Shown here: piece after piece, positions 21,957 to 28,296 of the stretch | How the letters are laid out: every line of letters starts with the position of its first letter | Position numbering within the stretch: the stretch's first letter is position 1 | IMG/VR virus record: IMGVR_UViG_3300013212_000041 | Span: 1 to 47,561 of that record | DNA length: 47,561 nucleotides | From: a virus | Strand: one strand, 5' to 3' | Translations under genes and position numbers: made by a program | Notes under the pieces: generated by a model | The model's input: only the letters and a program-made list of their open reading frames with translations | Told to the model about the DNA's origin: nothing | Database searches by the model: none

Positions 21957-22124
21957 TCAATCCTCCAACTTAGCAAAGAACATATCAGCATCGACAATTT
22001 CGACAACTGAAAACTTAGCAATGCCGCCGAAAAACTCAGCGAAGAAAACGTCACCAGTATACTTTGCAGTACCTTGGACGACGTCCTTTTGGAAAAACTT
22101 CAGATAATTTAACATATCCAACAT
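21957..22124 (-). CDS. Small hydrophobic protein, 55 aa
   Basis: 'MLDMLNYLKFFQKDVVQGTA', Phe-rich; ends 3 bases before the next ATG. ATG 22124 after GGAAATAGGCA. Confidence 0.55.
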   Translation of the reverse strand: MLDMLNYLKFFQKDVVQGTAKYTGDVFFAEFFGGIAKFSVVEIVDADMFFAKLED

Positions 22125-22146
22125 TGCCTATTTCCTTTTTCTCATC

Positions 22147-22188
22147 TTATATCTTCTTATAAGCGATTTAGGGTAATAATGCAACTGT
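22147..22188 (-). promoter_or_regulatory. Minus-strand promoter
   Basis: CAGTTGCATTATTACCCTAA, then GCTTATAAGAAGATATAA, 23 bases before ATG 22124. Confidence 0.65.
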
Positions 22189-22428
22189 TAACCCGTCTAG
22201 AGCATCTTTTTTTGATAAAAAGACCTTATTGAATACAATGGGTTCATATAAACTGACATGAACGGTATTACTAAAACAACGAATTATACCAAAACCTGGG
22301 TATCTACCTGAGCCTGGAGCACGATTATTCCAGCGAGTACGTCGTGAGAACGTCCAAGGGAACGGTTCACACTCGTAAACCGTCCCTAAAATCTTTGCAC
22401 ATTCGTTGTAAAACTGTTCGTCAGTCAA
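22168..22428 (-). CDS. Hypothetical protein, 86 aa
   Basis: Best start is TTG 22428 in TTGACTGA, overlapping the GapR stop; an upstream start would lie deep in gapR. 'RTRWNNRAPGSGRYPGFGII' and 'TVHVSLYEPIVFNKVF' resemble a recurrent small phage family. Its last codons cover the promoter for the downstream operon. Confidence 0.6.
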   Translation of the reverse strand: MTDEQFYNECAKILGTVYECEPFPWTFSRRTRWNNRAPGSGRYPGFGIIRCFSNTVHVSLYEPIVFNKVFLSKKDALDGLTVALLP

Positions 22429-22660
22429 GCCCAAGTGCGGCCTTATATGTTTCAAGGACAGCTTCGAACGTTTGACGGTCGCTGGCGTCCATCTTACGAA
22501 GCTTAATAATCTGACGTACAATCTTGGTATCGAAACCTTGACTCTTCATTTCTGAATATACGTCACGGACATCATCGGAGATGCCCTTTTTCTCTTCTTC
22601 AAGGCGCTCTACGCGCTCAATGAACAGGCGAAGCTGTTCTGCAGATACATTCTCAGTCAT
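22421..22660 (-). CDS. GapR-like DUF2312 protein
   Basis: 79 residues with 'LRLFIERVERLEEEKKGISD' and 'FDTKIVRQIIKLRKMDASDR', the full GapR/DUF2312 pattern. GapR is an alphaproteobacterial nucleoid protein that encircles overtwisted DNA ahead of polymerases and stimulates topoisomerases. Its presence supports an alphaproteobacterial host; a phage copy may help replication or take over the host nucleoid. Confidence 0.9.
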   Translation of the reverse strand: MTENVSAEQLRLFIERVERLEEEKKGISDDVRDVYSEMKSQGFDTKIVRQIIKLRKMDASDRQTFEAVLETYKAALGLD

Positions 22661-22961
22661 TATATACTTCTTTCAATTTAGTGCGGTAGTGTTTACGAAG
22701 AGCAGCACGACGAATCTCTTTCTTTTCTCCTTGAGAAAGCTCATAACCACGTGTACTACGGATAGTACTGAAGTCAAAATCTCGAGGATATTCAATTATA
22801 GCAATGTCACGCGTTGCTTTGCGTTTAGTTTCACAAAAAGAACAGTCACAATCGCGCCATTCTCGTAATGTATGAAAGTGGGTTGCCTTAGGAAAAAGAT
22901 GTTCCATAAGGCCATCAGAAACTCGTCTTTCGACTTCCCGGAACATCTCAACCGTATTCAT
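22653..22961 (-). CDS. Hypothetical protein with CxxC, 102 aa
   Basis: 'WRDCDCSFCETKRKATRD' (about residues 35-52) may bind zinc; basic C-terminal helix. Overlaps neighbours by 8 and 1 bases, upstream of gapR. Confidence 0.6.
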   Translation of the reverse strand: MNTVEMFREVERRVSDGLMEHLFPKATHFHTLREWRDCDCSFCETKRKATRDIAIIEYPRDFDFSTIRSTRGYELSQGEKKEIRRAALRKHYRTKLKEVYND

Positions 22962-23308
22962 TACTTCAGCTCATACAACTTGGACATATCGCCCTTATCG
23001 ATGGCAAGGTCAAGAGCCTTTTCAAGCTTTTCAATTTGTTCGATAAGCTTTTTACGTTCGTCGAATTTTGCCTTGCTGTACAAAGTAGGCTTAGTTTCAG
23101 TACCATCTTCGGCAAATGCACCGCCAACATCTGGACGAATCTTACGCAGGTCATTTTGCAGACCACGAAGCTTATCCAAACCGCCAACGATTGCAGTTGA
23201 ACGCTTTTCCAGTTCAAGTGCTACGAGATGGTCGACGACCTTTTCATTAACTTTAGGTGAGATTTCAGCGATCTTTGCTGCTACTGCATCGGTAATCGAT
23301 TTAGTCAT
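22961..23308 (-). CDS. Hypothetical coiled-coil protein, 115 aa
   Basis: ATG 23308 ('MTKSITDAVAAKIAEISPKV'); a GTG three codons earlier is possible. Heptad-like helices 'KAKFDERKKLIEQIEKLEKA'. First gene of the gapR operon. Confidence 0.6.
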   Translation of the reverse strand: MTKSITDAVAAKIAEISPKVNEKVVDHLVALELEKRSTAIVGGLDKLRGLQNDLRKIRPDVGGAFAEDGTETKPTLYSKAKFDERKKLIEQIEKLEKALDLAIDKGDMSKLYELK

Positions 23309-23359
23309 ATTATTCACTTTCTATATCATATTGAATTAAAGGTACTACACGTTAAATTC

Positions 23360-23434
23360 TGGTGGCGCGGAGTGGATTCGAACCACTGACCAAAGGCGTA
23401 TGAGACCCCTACTCTACCACTGAGCTACCGCGCC
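23360..23434 (-). tRNA. tRNA with CAT anticodon (elongator Met or Ile2)
   Basis: Acceptor GGCGCGG/CCGCGCC with ACCA, D arm GCTC-AGTGGTA-GAGT, anticodon loop CTCATAC on a weak stem with two or three G-U pairs, T arm AGTGG-TTCGAAT-CCACT. Paired 1-72 excludes an initiator. Confidence 0.85.
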
Positions 23435-23439
23435 GAAAC

Positions 23440-23513
23440 TGGATTCCCTATAAGGATTCGAACCTTAATTGACAGATTCAAAGTCTGCGCTCTTACCATT
23501 AGAGGATAGGGAA
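23440..23513 (-). tRNA. tRNA-Gln (TTG)
   Basis: Acceptor TTCCCTA/TAGGGAA then TCCA, anticodon GCAGA-CTTTGAA-TCTGT, T arm TAAGG-TTCGAAT-CCTTA. Discriminator T is unusual for Gln. Confidence 0.9.
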
Positions 23514-23520
23514 ATAAACT

Positions 23521-23712
23521 TTAGTAATATGTATCATCATCTGCTTCAGGTGGCGCTAGTTCTGCACGACGTACAGCACAACAGCCAAAACTACAATAAA
23601 AATGATTATGCCATCTAACACCAGCGGTATACCGTGATCCGCAACCGCGACAAGTACAACTAACACCAGGGCATTGCCCTACGTGTCTTCCTCCGCATGT
23701 ATTACACGACAT
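23521..23712 (-). CDS. Cys-rich zinc-binding protein, 63 aa
   Basis: ATG 23712 ('MSCNTCGGRHVGQCPG'); the frame is open upstream through a tRNA-like element but that start is unlikely. Four CxxC-type pairs suggest two zinc sites. Ends 7 bases before tRNA-Gln. Confidence 0.65.
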   Translation of the reverse strand: MSCNTCGGRHVGQCPGVSCTCRGCGSRYTAGVRWHNHFYCSFGCCAVRRAELAPPEADDDTYY

Positions 23713-23735
23713 ACTCACATCTCCATCATATAAAT

Positions 23736-23804
23736 TGGTGGACATAGCGGGACTCGAACCCGGACTCACCTGGCGCCTTGCAGTGGTGGTAGCCCAACAT
23801 GCCC
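23736..23804 (-). tRNA. Truncated tRNA-like gene, anticodon unassigned
   Basis: 69 bases ending ACCA. Acceptor GGGCATG/TATGTCC (with G-U pairs) and T arm CCGGG-TTCGAGT-CCCG fit a tRNA, but only 34 bases lie between acceptor and T stem. No normal D arm forms; a CAC..CTG/CAG.GTG stem could be the anticodon arm. May be a pseudogene or an arm-deficient tRNA. Confidence 0.4.
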
Positions 23805-23824
23805 TATTAATTACTTATAGCGAC

Positions 23825-24211
23825 TTACAGAAAAGTTTTCAACTGTTTAATGTCATCGCCAATATATTCTTCTGAGATAGGACCAAGCCCTAAACAAGTC
23901 GTCGTTGGCTCATCGAATACCGTGAAACCAGCATCCGTTACCAAGCTCGTACCGCAAACATCCTTATATCGTTCCTGGATAGCTTTAAGCTCTTCTACAG
24001 TGTCAACGATAAGAGTAATCTTGAATACACGCTCGCTGTTGCGATATACCTGTGCCATATCTTCTTTGTTTGATTCATCTTCGCTATCGAACCACGCATC
24101 CCAAAACGCGTGTAGGTAAGCATGACCAGCTTGACTTGCGAGCTTACCACGATTACCGTTCATTTTCTTAACGCTCTCAAGAGCGAAGATACAATACATT
24201 TTATATTTCAT
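23825..24211 (-). CDS. pth2: Peptidyl-tRNA hydrolase type II (Pth2)
   Basis: 128 residues: 'NRGKLASQAGHAYLHAF' (catalytic Lys23 and Asn/His region), 'KITLIVDTVEELKAIQE' and the family-defining 'TDAGFTVFDEPTTTCLGLGP' with the catalytic Asp. Pth2 frees tRNA from abortive peptidyl-tRNA; mostly archaeal/eukaryotic, sporadic in bacteria and phages. Its presence in a tRNA array with tmRNA indicates ribosome-rescue capacity. An AGAAAGATTCGTT leader precedes the ATG. Confidence 0.9.
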   Translation of the reverse strand: MKYKMYCIFALESVKKMNGNRGKLASQAGHAYLHAFWDAWFDSEDESNKEDMAQVYRNSERVFKITLIVDTVEELKAIQERYKDVCGTSLVTDAGFTVFDEPTTTCLGLGPISEEYIGDDIKQLKTFL

Positions 24212-24223
24212 AACGAATCTTTC

Positions 24224-24300
24224 TATGTGACGCTCCTGAGGATTCTTACCCCTATGTTGTAGATACTACCGGACCGTCTCCCGCAATAGCATAACTTTCT
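24224..24300 (-). other. Degenerate tRNA-like leader of pth2
   Basis: Contains GGGG-TAAGAAT-CCTC, similar to the odd T arms elsewhere, a D-loop-like CCGGTAG and GTAG-TAT-CTAC, but no acceptor stem. Possibly a decayed tRNA now in the pth2 leader. Confidence 0.25.
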
Positions 24301-24311
24301 TTCCAGGAAAC

Positions 24312-24385
24312 TGGATCCCCCGACTGGATTCGAACCAATGTTAACAGAGTCAGAGTCTGTGGTATTGCCGCTATACGACAGGGGA
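24312..24385 (-). tRNA. tRNA-Gln (CTG)
   Basis: Acceptor TCCCCTG/CGGGGGA then TCCA, anticodon ACAGA-CTCTGAC-TCTGT, T arm with TTCGAAT. Same T73 as the other tRNA-Gln. Confidence 0.9.
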
Positions 24386-24396
24386 ATAAAATCGAC

Positions 24397-24493
24397 GGGT
24401 TGCCGTTTTTGTTGCCACCGTTGGCACTTCCCATAAATGGCGGGAAGTATTGGAATCGAACCAATCATTTTGTTTGTTTGCTGTAAACAACCC
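24397..24493 (-). ncRNA. Y RNA with permuted tRNA mimic, 'Y3'
   Basis: GGGTTGT (24493-24487) pairs with GCAACCC (24403-24397), then TTACAGCAAACAAACAAA. The first 14 bases differ from Y1 at one position. Permuted tRNA module: T arm ATTGG-TTCGATT-CCAAT, acceptor 3' ACTTCCC plus GCCA, a 5-base linker, acceptor 5' GGGAAGT (7 perfect pairs) and a short D arm GCCAACGGTGGC. The second stem seen in Y1 and Y2 is weak here. Confidence 0.8.
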
Positions 24494-24498
24494 TAATA

Positions 24499-24573
24499 TG
24501 GTAGCCCCGAGGAGTTTCGATCTCCCTTCTCCGCCTTGAAAGGGCGGCGTCCTAGCCAGTAGACGACGGGGCC
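24499..24573 (-). tRNA. tRNA-Glu (TTC)
   Basis: Acceptor GGCCCCG/CGGGGCT with ACCA, anticodon CCGCC-CTTTCAA-GGCGG, T arm GGGAG-ATCGAAA-CTCCT (A54 instead of T54). Confidence 0.9.
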
Positions 24574-24583
24574 ATTATAACTT

Positions 24584-24727
24584 AGAGAACTCGTCACATG
24601 GGACTCGAACCCATAACAACATAGTGAGTGTTATTACCTATGTCAATCGGCTATAGGGTATCAATAACTTTCCCCGCACCAACTCTGTCTACCATTCTCA
24701 GCAGTGACAAATTCTCTAAATCATAAT
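24584..24727 (-). ncRNA. tRNA-like RNA with extended closed acceptor
   Basis: AGAGAA.TTTGTCAC and GTGACGA.TTCTCT form a terminal helix of about 13 pairs. Inside are a Leu-like D arm (GAGAATGGTAGAC) and T arm TATGGG-TTCGAGT-CCCAT. The anticodon region is replaced by hairpins such as ACATAG/CTATGT. No CCA is encoded and the end is paired, so it cannot be an aminoacylated tRNA as encoded. Confidence 0.5.
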
Positions 24728-24847
24728 GGGCACTATGGTGGACTTTAACCACATCCGGCTTCGTCGCCCGCAGCCCGTCGACTGCATGTATCAACCACTT
24801 TCATATCAACCCCGCTAAGGGCTTTTTAAGCTACCAAGTGCATAAAC
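24728..24847 (-). other. Structured spacer with T-arm-like hairpin
   Basis: No ORF. GTGG-TTAAAGT-CCAC resembles a T arm and GTCG/CGAC encloses a G-rich loop; a partial GGGC/GCCC acceptor is possible but the element is too short for a tRNA. Looks like a decayed tRNA plus linker. Confidence 0.3.
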
Positions 24848-24922
24848 TGGAGCGGGTAAAGAGATTCGAACTCTCGACCTGTTCGTTGGCAACGAACTGC
24901 TCTACCGCTGAGCTATACCCGC
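24848..24922 (-). tRNA. tRNA-Gly (GCC)
   Basis: Acceptor GCGGGTA/TACCCGC with TCCA, anticodon GTTCG-TTGCCAA-CGAAC, T arm AGAG-TTCGAAT-CTCT. T73 as expected for Gly. Confidence 0.95.
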
Positions 24923-24923
24923 A

Positions 24924-25085
24924 TTACTTTTTGTAGAAGAACTCTCTGAAGTATTCTTCTGACACATCGTAACGATTATACATGTATTCTTTCTTAGCAA
25001 TCTCAGGAAGGTTATCGTACCATTCCCAAAAAGCAGCTTTGAAAACCGGGTCGTCTTCAGTTGCAACCGTTTTATACTTTAGCAT
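24924..25085 (-). CDS. Hypothetical protein, 53 aa
   Basis: 'MLKYKTVATEDDPVFKAAFW', aromatic-rich helical protein. Fills the gap between tRNA-Cys and tRNA-Gly; ATG 25085 after AGGTAACAATT. Confidence 0.6.
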   Translation of the reverse strand: MLKYKTVATEDDPVFKAAFWEWYDNLPEIAKKEYMYNRYDVSEEYFREFFYKK

Positions 25086-25099
25086 AATTGTTACCTAAA

Positions 25100-25175
25100 T
25101 GGAGATCCGCACCGGACTTGAACCGGTATCTCAACGCTTTGCAGGCGTGCGTCTTAGCCATTGGACTAACGGACC
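25100..25175 (-). tRNA. tRNA-Cys (GCA)
   Basis: Acceptor GGTCCGT/GCGGATC then TCCA, anticodon loop CTGCAAA on ACGC/GCGT, T arm ACCGG-TTCAAGT-CCGGT, T73 as usual for Cys. Confidence 0.9.
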
Positions 25176-25180
25176 ATTAT

Positions 25181-25432
25181 TTAAATACTGTTACTATCTT
25201 TATTCATTTCCATTTGAATCAGTGCGTGGCGCTCTTTCTTAAGGCGCGCATCTTTCATCGCAGGAGTCTCAATTGTCTTTTCACTATGAGCAATACGCTC
25301 TTCGTGAGTCATATTCATTATAATATCTGCTACAATACCAGCAAAGCGGTTTGCTTCAGATGAATTAGGAAAATACCTTTGCACAGAACCAAAACGATTC
25401 TCAGCCATAGTCAAATAATCAGAACTAGTCAT
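25181..25432 (-). CDS. Hypothetical protein, 83 aa
   Basis: Helical; 'MTSSDYLTMAENRFGSVQRY' and 'KDARLKKERHALIQMEMN'. ATG 25432 after AAGGAATATAC. No family recognised. Confidence 0.6.
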   Translation of the reverse strand: MTSSDYLTMAENRFGSVQRYFPNSSEANRFAGIVADIIMNMTHEERIAHSEKTIETPAMKDARLKKERHALIQMEMNKDSNSI

Positions 25433-25462
25433 GTATATTCCTTTATTATATAATTATGCGCA

Positions 25463-25642
25463 TTACAATCTAGCGGATAATTTACCATGTAACTTTTTAA
25501 GGTGTTGCTTTTCTTTATAGACGTCACCCGTCATGTGAGCATTTGGATGGTCAGTGTCAAGTTGTTTCATGCGGTGATGTACTGCATTAACTAACACTTC
25601 ATGCTCTGCTCTTGTATCGGCAAACTCACTAAACTTTTGCAT
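25463..25642 (-). CDS. Small His-rich helical protein, 59 aa
   Basis: 'MQKFSEFADTRAEHEVLVNA' and 'VYKEKQHLKKLHGKLSARL'. ATG 25642 with AGGAG upstream, 24 bases from a TATAAATA late box. Resembles small DUF465-like helical hairpins. Confidence 0.55.
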   Translation of the reverse strand: MQKFSEFADTRAEHEVLVNAVHHRMKQLDTDHPNAHMTGDVYKEKQHLKKLHGKLSARL

Positions 25643-25665
25643 ATAAACTCCTATTGATAATAGGT

Positions 25666-25673
25666 TATTTATA
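25666..25673 (-). promoter_or_regulatory. T4-type late promoter box
   Basis: Exact TATAAATA, 24 bases upstream of ATG 25642 of the 59-aa gene, with a good RBS between. Confidence 0.6.
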
Positions 25674-25674
25674 C

Positions 25675-25836
25675 TTAGTCGTTAATCGACTTAATATCTT
25701 CAGTGATGAACTGTGCAGCTTCAGCCATTGGCTTTACTACAGCGTTCGTAAGATCAACTGCGACTTCAATCGGTGCAGTAGCAACCTTAACTACATTCGT
25801 AGTGAGTTCTGCAAGACTATCAAACAATCCAAACAT
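25675..25836 (-). CDS. Small protein, 53 aa
   Basis: 'MFGLFDSLAELTTNVVKVAT', amphipathic helices without a clear membrane segment; phage 'MFG' proteins of this type are frequent and uncharacterised. AGGAGAAGAAT upstream. Confidence 0.6.
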   Translation of the reverse strand: MFGLFDSLAELTTNVVKVATAPIEVAVDLTNAVVKPMAEAAQFITEDIKSIND

Positions 25837-25854
25837 ATTCTCTTCTCCTAAAAA

Positions 25855-25928
25855 TGGTACCCACGAGAGGTAACGCTCCCCTGTCTCCGAGTTATCAGCT
25901 CGTTGCTCTGCTCTTGAGCTACGCGGGC
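25855..25928 (-). tRNA. tRNA-Ile (GAT), unusual T loop
   Basis: Acceptor GCCCGCG/CGTGGGT with ACCA, D arm GCTC...GAGC, anticodon ACGAG-CTGATAA-CTCGG, T arm AGGGG-AGCGTTA-CCTCT. T54/T55 are replaced by A-G. Confidence 0.9.
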
Positions 25929-26330
25929 TTAAAGTTTTTCAAATTGATATATGCTACGCACTTTTTCAATTTGTTTATTCTTTGCATCTATACAACGAAA
26001 GTATATAGCACCTTTAATAGGTAAATCACATATAGGAACTAAGAAACATTCTTCAGTGTCCTGAAGGTATATTCCAAAGTAATCGATGCTTTCAACAGTA
26101 TAATCATTACGATTTGAAGCTGTTGAAGTAAGCTGAATACTTACTGCACCGCTTTTTTCGATTGCACGATACTTAACTTGAACTCGTTTAGGGCCTGAAC
26201 CATCTCTACGGTCAATGACCATATCGTAAGGGCAATCCTGAGGCATCTTAGCAAACCACCAACCTTTTTTGACAACGGCTAGTATAAATGCAGCTTCCCC
26301 GATGTCTCCTTTCTGATTCGAAATACCCAA
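25929..26330 (-). CDS. PD-(D/E)XK nuclease family protein
   Basis: 133 residues. 'NQKGDIGEAAFILAVVKKGW' (Glu), 'CPYDMVIDRR' (Asp) and 'RVQVKYRA' (Q-x-K) give the fold's E-D-(Q/E)xK order, as in intron-type and free-standing homing endonucleases. No intron is visible nearby; it lies between tRNA-Ile and a membrane protein. Could be a homing enzyme targeting tRNA loci or a DNA repair nuclease. Confidence 0.7.
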   Translation of the reverse strand: MGISNQKGDIGEAAFILAVVKKGWWFAKMPQDCPYDMVIDRRDGSGPKRVQVKYRAIEKSGAVSIQLTSTASNRNDYTVESIDYFGIYLQDTEECFLVPICDLPIKGAIYFRCIDAKNKQIEKVRSIYQFEKL

Positions 26331-26340
26331 ACGTGTTACC

Positions 26341-26517
26341 TTAAAAACCTAACGGAATACCTAAACGTTGAAGAACAACGACAGCAGCGATAACGAAGAC
26401 TGCAATCTTTGCAATCATGTTAGGCGTGCCGGGTAGTGTCTCATCGATAATACGTACTGCAATATAAACGCAGATTGCGACGACGAGGAATAATACTAAA
26501 AGTGATACTAGGCCCAT
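26341..26517 (-). CDS. Small two-segment membrane protein, 58 aa
   Basis: 'MGLVSLLVLFLVVAICVYIA' and 'MIAKIAVFVIAAVVVLQRLG' around a short loop. Holin-like layout, but also typical of unknown phage membrane proteins. AAGGAATCCCAC upstream. Confidence 0.6.
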   Translation of the reverse strand: MGLVSLLVLFLVVAICVYIAVRIIDETLPGTPNMIAKIAVFVIAAVVVLQRLGIPLGF

Positions 26518-26539
26518 GTGGGATTCCTTTATGTTATAA

Positions 26540-26615
26540 TGGGGTGGTCGGCGGGTAACGATCCCGTTCCTCCGGATTCACAGTCCAGTATGCATCCATC
26601 AACACCTCGACCACC
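26540..26615 (-). tRNA. tRNA-His (GTG), with encoded G-1
   Basis: Eight-pair acceptor GGTGGTCG/CGACCACC directly followed by CCA, so G-1 pairs C73, the His identity. Anticodon CTGGA-CTGTGAA-TCCGG. T loop ATCGTTA, non-canonical. Confidence 0.9.
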
Positions 26616-26647
26616 ATAATTTCACATTAACATAATCACTTCAAAAT

Positions 26648-26756
26648 TGGCTGCAGCGATAGGAGTTGCACCTACATTATCTATCGATACAGACGGCATT
26701 TCCTCCGAAAGTATCTTACTATTACCTATCTGATCAGAGCTTAGGCAAACACCGCA
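26648..26756 (-). tRNA. Large tRNA-like gene, anticodon unclear
   Basis: Acceptor TGCGGTG/CGCTGCA with GCCA and T arm GTAGG-TGCAACT-CCTAT. The 109-base length exceeds class II tRNAs; the middle folds as GATAC/GTATC around TTTC-GGAG-GAAA, and no 7-base anticodon loop is clear. A tRNA-like RNA or decayed class II tRNA. Confidence 0.4.
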
Positions 26757-26762
26757 ATAAAC

Positions 26763-26838
26763 TGGAGGACCCGGTCGGGTTCGAACCGACGACTTTAGGC
26801 TTAAAAGGCCCACACTCTACCTACTGAGTTACGGGTCC
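26763..26838 (-). tRNA. tRNA-Lys (TTT)
   Basis: Acceptor GGACCCG/CGGGTCC then TCCA, anticodon TGGGC-CTTTTAA-GCCTA, T arm GTCGG-TTCGAAC-CCGAC. Confidence 0.95.
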
Positions 26839-26886
26839 GTAAAACTCTCAGCTTCGGCTGTAGTCTGAACTAAATCAGACGTAATC

Positions 26887-26963
26887 TGGCTCTCCTAGAA
26901 GGATTCGAACCTACAACACCGTGGTTAACAGCCACGTGCCCCTGCCAATAGGGCCCTAGGAGA
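26887..26963 (-). tRNA. tRNA-Asn (GTT)
   Basis: Acceptor TCTCCTA/TAGGAGA with GCCA, anticodon CGTGG-CTGTTAA-CCACG, T loop TTCGAAT; G73 as usual for Asn. Confidence 0.95.
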
Positions 26964-26987
26964 ATAAACTCTTAATTAATATATAGC

Positions 26988-27212
26988 TTAATTCTTAATA
27001 ATATCAACTATTTTCTTAGGCGACACTATCTCGCATTGAGCTTCTATCTCTTTTTGACGACGTATTGGTATATCATAATGATTCTTATGAAACCAGCAAC
27101 GCTTTATATTCAATTGTCGCGCCATTTCGTGAAGGTTCTCTATCGAATAGGGAACACATACGAGATGTCTTTTACCGTCTGTAACATACTTCATAATATT
27201 AGTCTCTGGCAT
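26988..27212 (-). CDS. DUF4031-like protein, 74 aa
   Basis: 'MKYVTDGKRHLVCVPYSIENL' then 'EMARQLNIKRCWFHKNHYDI' fits DUF4031 (small proteins with conserved His/Trp). ATG 27212 has GGAGCACA upstream; ATG 27194 (at MKYV) is an alternative. Function unknown. Confidence 0.7.
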   Translation of the reverse strand: MPETNIMKYVTDGKRHLVCVPYSIENLHEMARQLNIKRCWFHKNHYDIPIRRQKEIEAQCEIVSPKKIVDIIKN

Positions 27213-27231
27213 TTGATATGTGCTCCAAATG

Positions 27232-27306
27232 GCTAGCAGGGAATCGAACCCTGATATCAATCTTTTGCAACCCGTGTACTTTGAGTTGACTTACTATCCA
27301 CCGGTT
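27232..27306 (-). tRNA. Degenerate tRNA-like sequence
   Basis: T arm CAGGG-TTCGATT-CCCTG is perfect and TGGATAG/CTAGCCA makes an acceptor with one A-G mismatch. D and anticodon arms are not convincing and no CCA follows (ends TTTGG). Probably a pseudo-tRNA in the leader of the DUF4031 gene. Confidence 0.3.
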
Positions 27307-27322
27307 CGGACCAGAGATATTC

Positions 27323-27556
27323 TTATTTCTTACCGATAAGCAGTATCCAACGTTCTGTTGTAGTACCGCCCGTCTTCGCCCTCCATGTGCCTAAAAGGCC
27401 TGCATTTTGTAGCGCTTCGTTGATTGTTAATACCATGGGAGTGAGAATGCGTTCATTCTCTGCTTTCACATGCGGCAAATCAACGGTTGCAATACGACCC
27501 GGTACAGTGATTTCACACTCAATACCGATGTCTCTCATAATGCTTACGAGGGTCAT
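27323..27556 (-). CDS. Hypothetical protein, 77 aa
   Basis: 'MTLVSIMRDIGIECEITVPG' and 'LGTWRAKTGGTTTERWILLIG'; alpha/beta. First gene after promoter 27575-27615. Confidence 0.6.
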   Translation of the reverse strand: MTLVSIMRDIGIECEITVPGRIATVDLPHVKAENERILTPMVLTINEALQNAGLLGTWRAKTGGTTTERWILLIGKK

Positions 27557-27574
27557 AATAAAAGCCTTTTCAAT

Positions 27575-27615
27575 CTATATCTTACTATAGACCCATTTCG
27601 GATGAAAGGCAACGT
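27575..27615 (-). promoter_or_regulatory. Minus-strand promoter
   Basis: ACGTTGCCTTTCATCCGAAA, then CTATAGTAAGATATA, about 20 bases upstream of the ATG at 27556. Confidence 0.6.
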
Positions 27616-27619
27616 TTAA

Positions 27620-27735
27620 TTTGATAGTTCGGACGTAGACCCGAATCGCCAGCGGCGTGACAAGCAAGGGTTCCCGACTCACGCACTTTGTAGCAACCTT
27701 AAATACTGTTCCATGACTACATGGACTCTATCAAA
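27620..27735 (-). ncRNA. Structured RNA closed by an 8-bp stem
   Basis: TTTGATAG (27735-27728) pairs with CTATCAAA (27627-27620). Inside: CATG-TAGT-CATG, GCGTGA/TCACGC with an 18-base loop, and TTCGG/CCGAA. Lacks the CAGCA motif of the Y-like RNAs. Lies between tRNA-Val and a promoter. Confidence 0.45.
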
Positions 27736-27737
27736 AC

Positions 27738-27812
27738 TGGTAGTCGATGACGGGATTGAACCGCCGACCTTCTCCGTGTAAAGGAGTTGCTCTACCGCTG
27801 AGCTAATCGACC
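27738..27812 (-). tRNA. tRNA-Val (TAC)
   Basis: Acceptor GGTCGAT/ATCGACT with ACCA, D arm GCTC-AGCGGTA-GAGC, loop TTTACAC, T loop TTCAATC. Its first bases overlap the end of the 126-aa CDS. Confidence 0.9.
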
Positions 27813-28183
27813 ATGATATCGGGTTGACTATACATAAACGCACCAGTAAGTTTGTAATTTCTCACAGTACCATCTACGATATTACCCGTACCGCTAATAA
27901 CTATTCGTAATGATTCGCATCCTTCAGATAACATTCCGTCTACGACGCCACCCATTGGGGTTTGACGTGTATTGAGCTCAGCGGTAATAACATTACCGTC
28001 AAACTCAGGGTTAACTAATTTACCCACTACACGACCAAACGAGGGTGTTATCGTTGGTTCTTGAAGGTAAACAAAAAAATGTTCACTTGTTTTTATAATT
28101 TCAAGAATATCTTCAATCTGCTGTTGGCTATAAGTATAACCCTTACCCTCAGCATGTCGATGATCAAATACAACGTATCTCAT
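27803..28183 (-). CDS. Hypothetical protein, 126 aa
   Basis: ATG 28183 ('MRYVVFDHRHAEGKGYTY'). Contains 'FGRVVGKLVNPEFDGNVITA' and a C-terminal beta region; resembles small phage prohead-protease-like folds ('GRVVGxL') only loosely. The TAG stop lies at positions 8-10 of the tRNA-Val gene. Confidence 0.6.
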   Translation of the reverse strand: MRYVVFDHRHAEGKGYTYSQQQIEDILEIIKTSEHFFVYLQEPTITPSFGRVVGKLVNPEFDGNVITAELNTRQTPMGGVVDGMLSEGCESLRIVISGTGNIVDGTVRNYKLTGAFMYSQPDIMVD

Positions 28184-28184
28184 A

Positions 28185-28286
28185 TTAAAACTCTTGTGGA
28201 TCAGTTGACCAGCCTTCAGGCCATTCAAACTGAGATTCGAATTCGAGCGATTCTGCTACGAGTTCGTCACTATATAAATCTTCCAT
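28185..28286 (-). CDS. Small acidic protein, 33 aa
   Basis: 'MEDLYSDELVAESLEFESQF', very acidic; ends 1 base before the next ATG. ATG 28286 after AAGGTATTCGAA. Confidence 0.45.
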   Translation of the reverse strand: MEDLYSDELVAESLEFESQFEWPEGWSTDPQEF

Positions 28287-28296
28287 TTCGAATACC

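Noticed and set aside
25929-26330. Group I intron in tRNA-Ile carrying the PD-(D/E)XK gene
   Set aside because: The adjacent tRNA-Ile is intact and uninterrupted, and no intron core was seen; the nuclease is free-standing.
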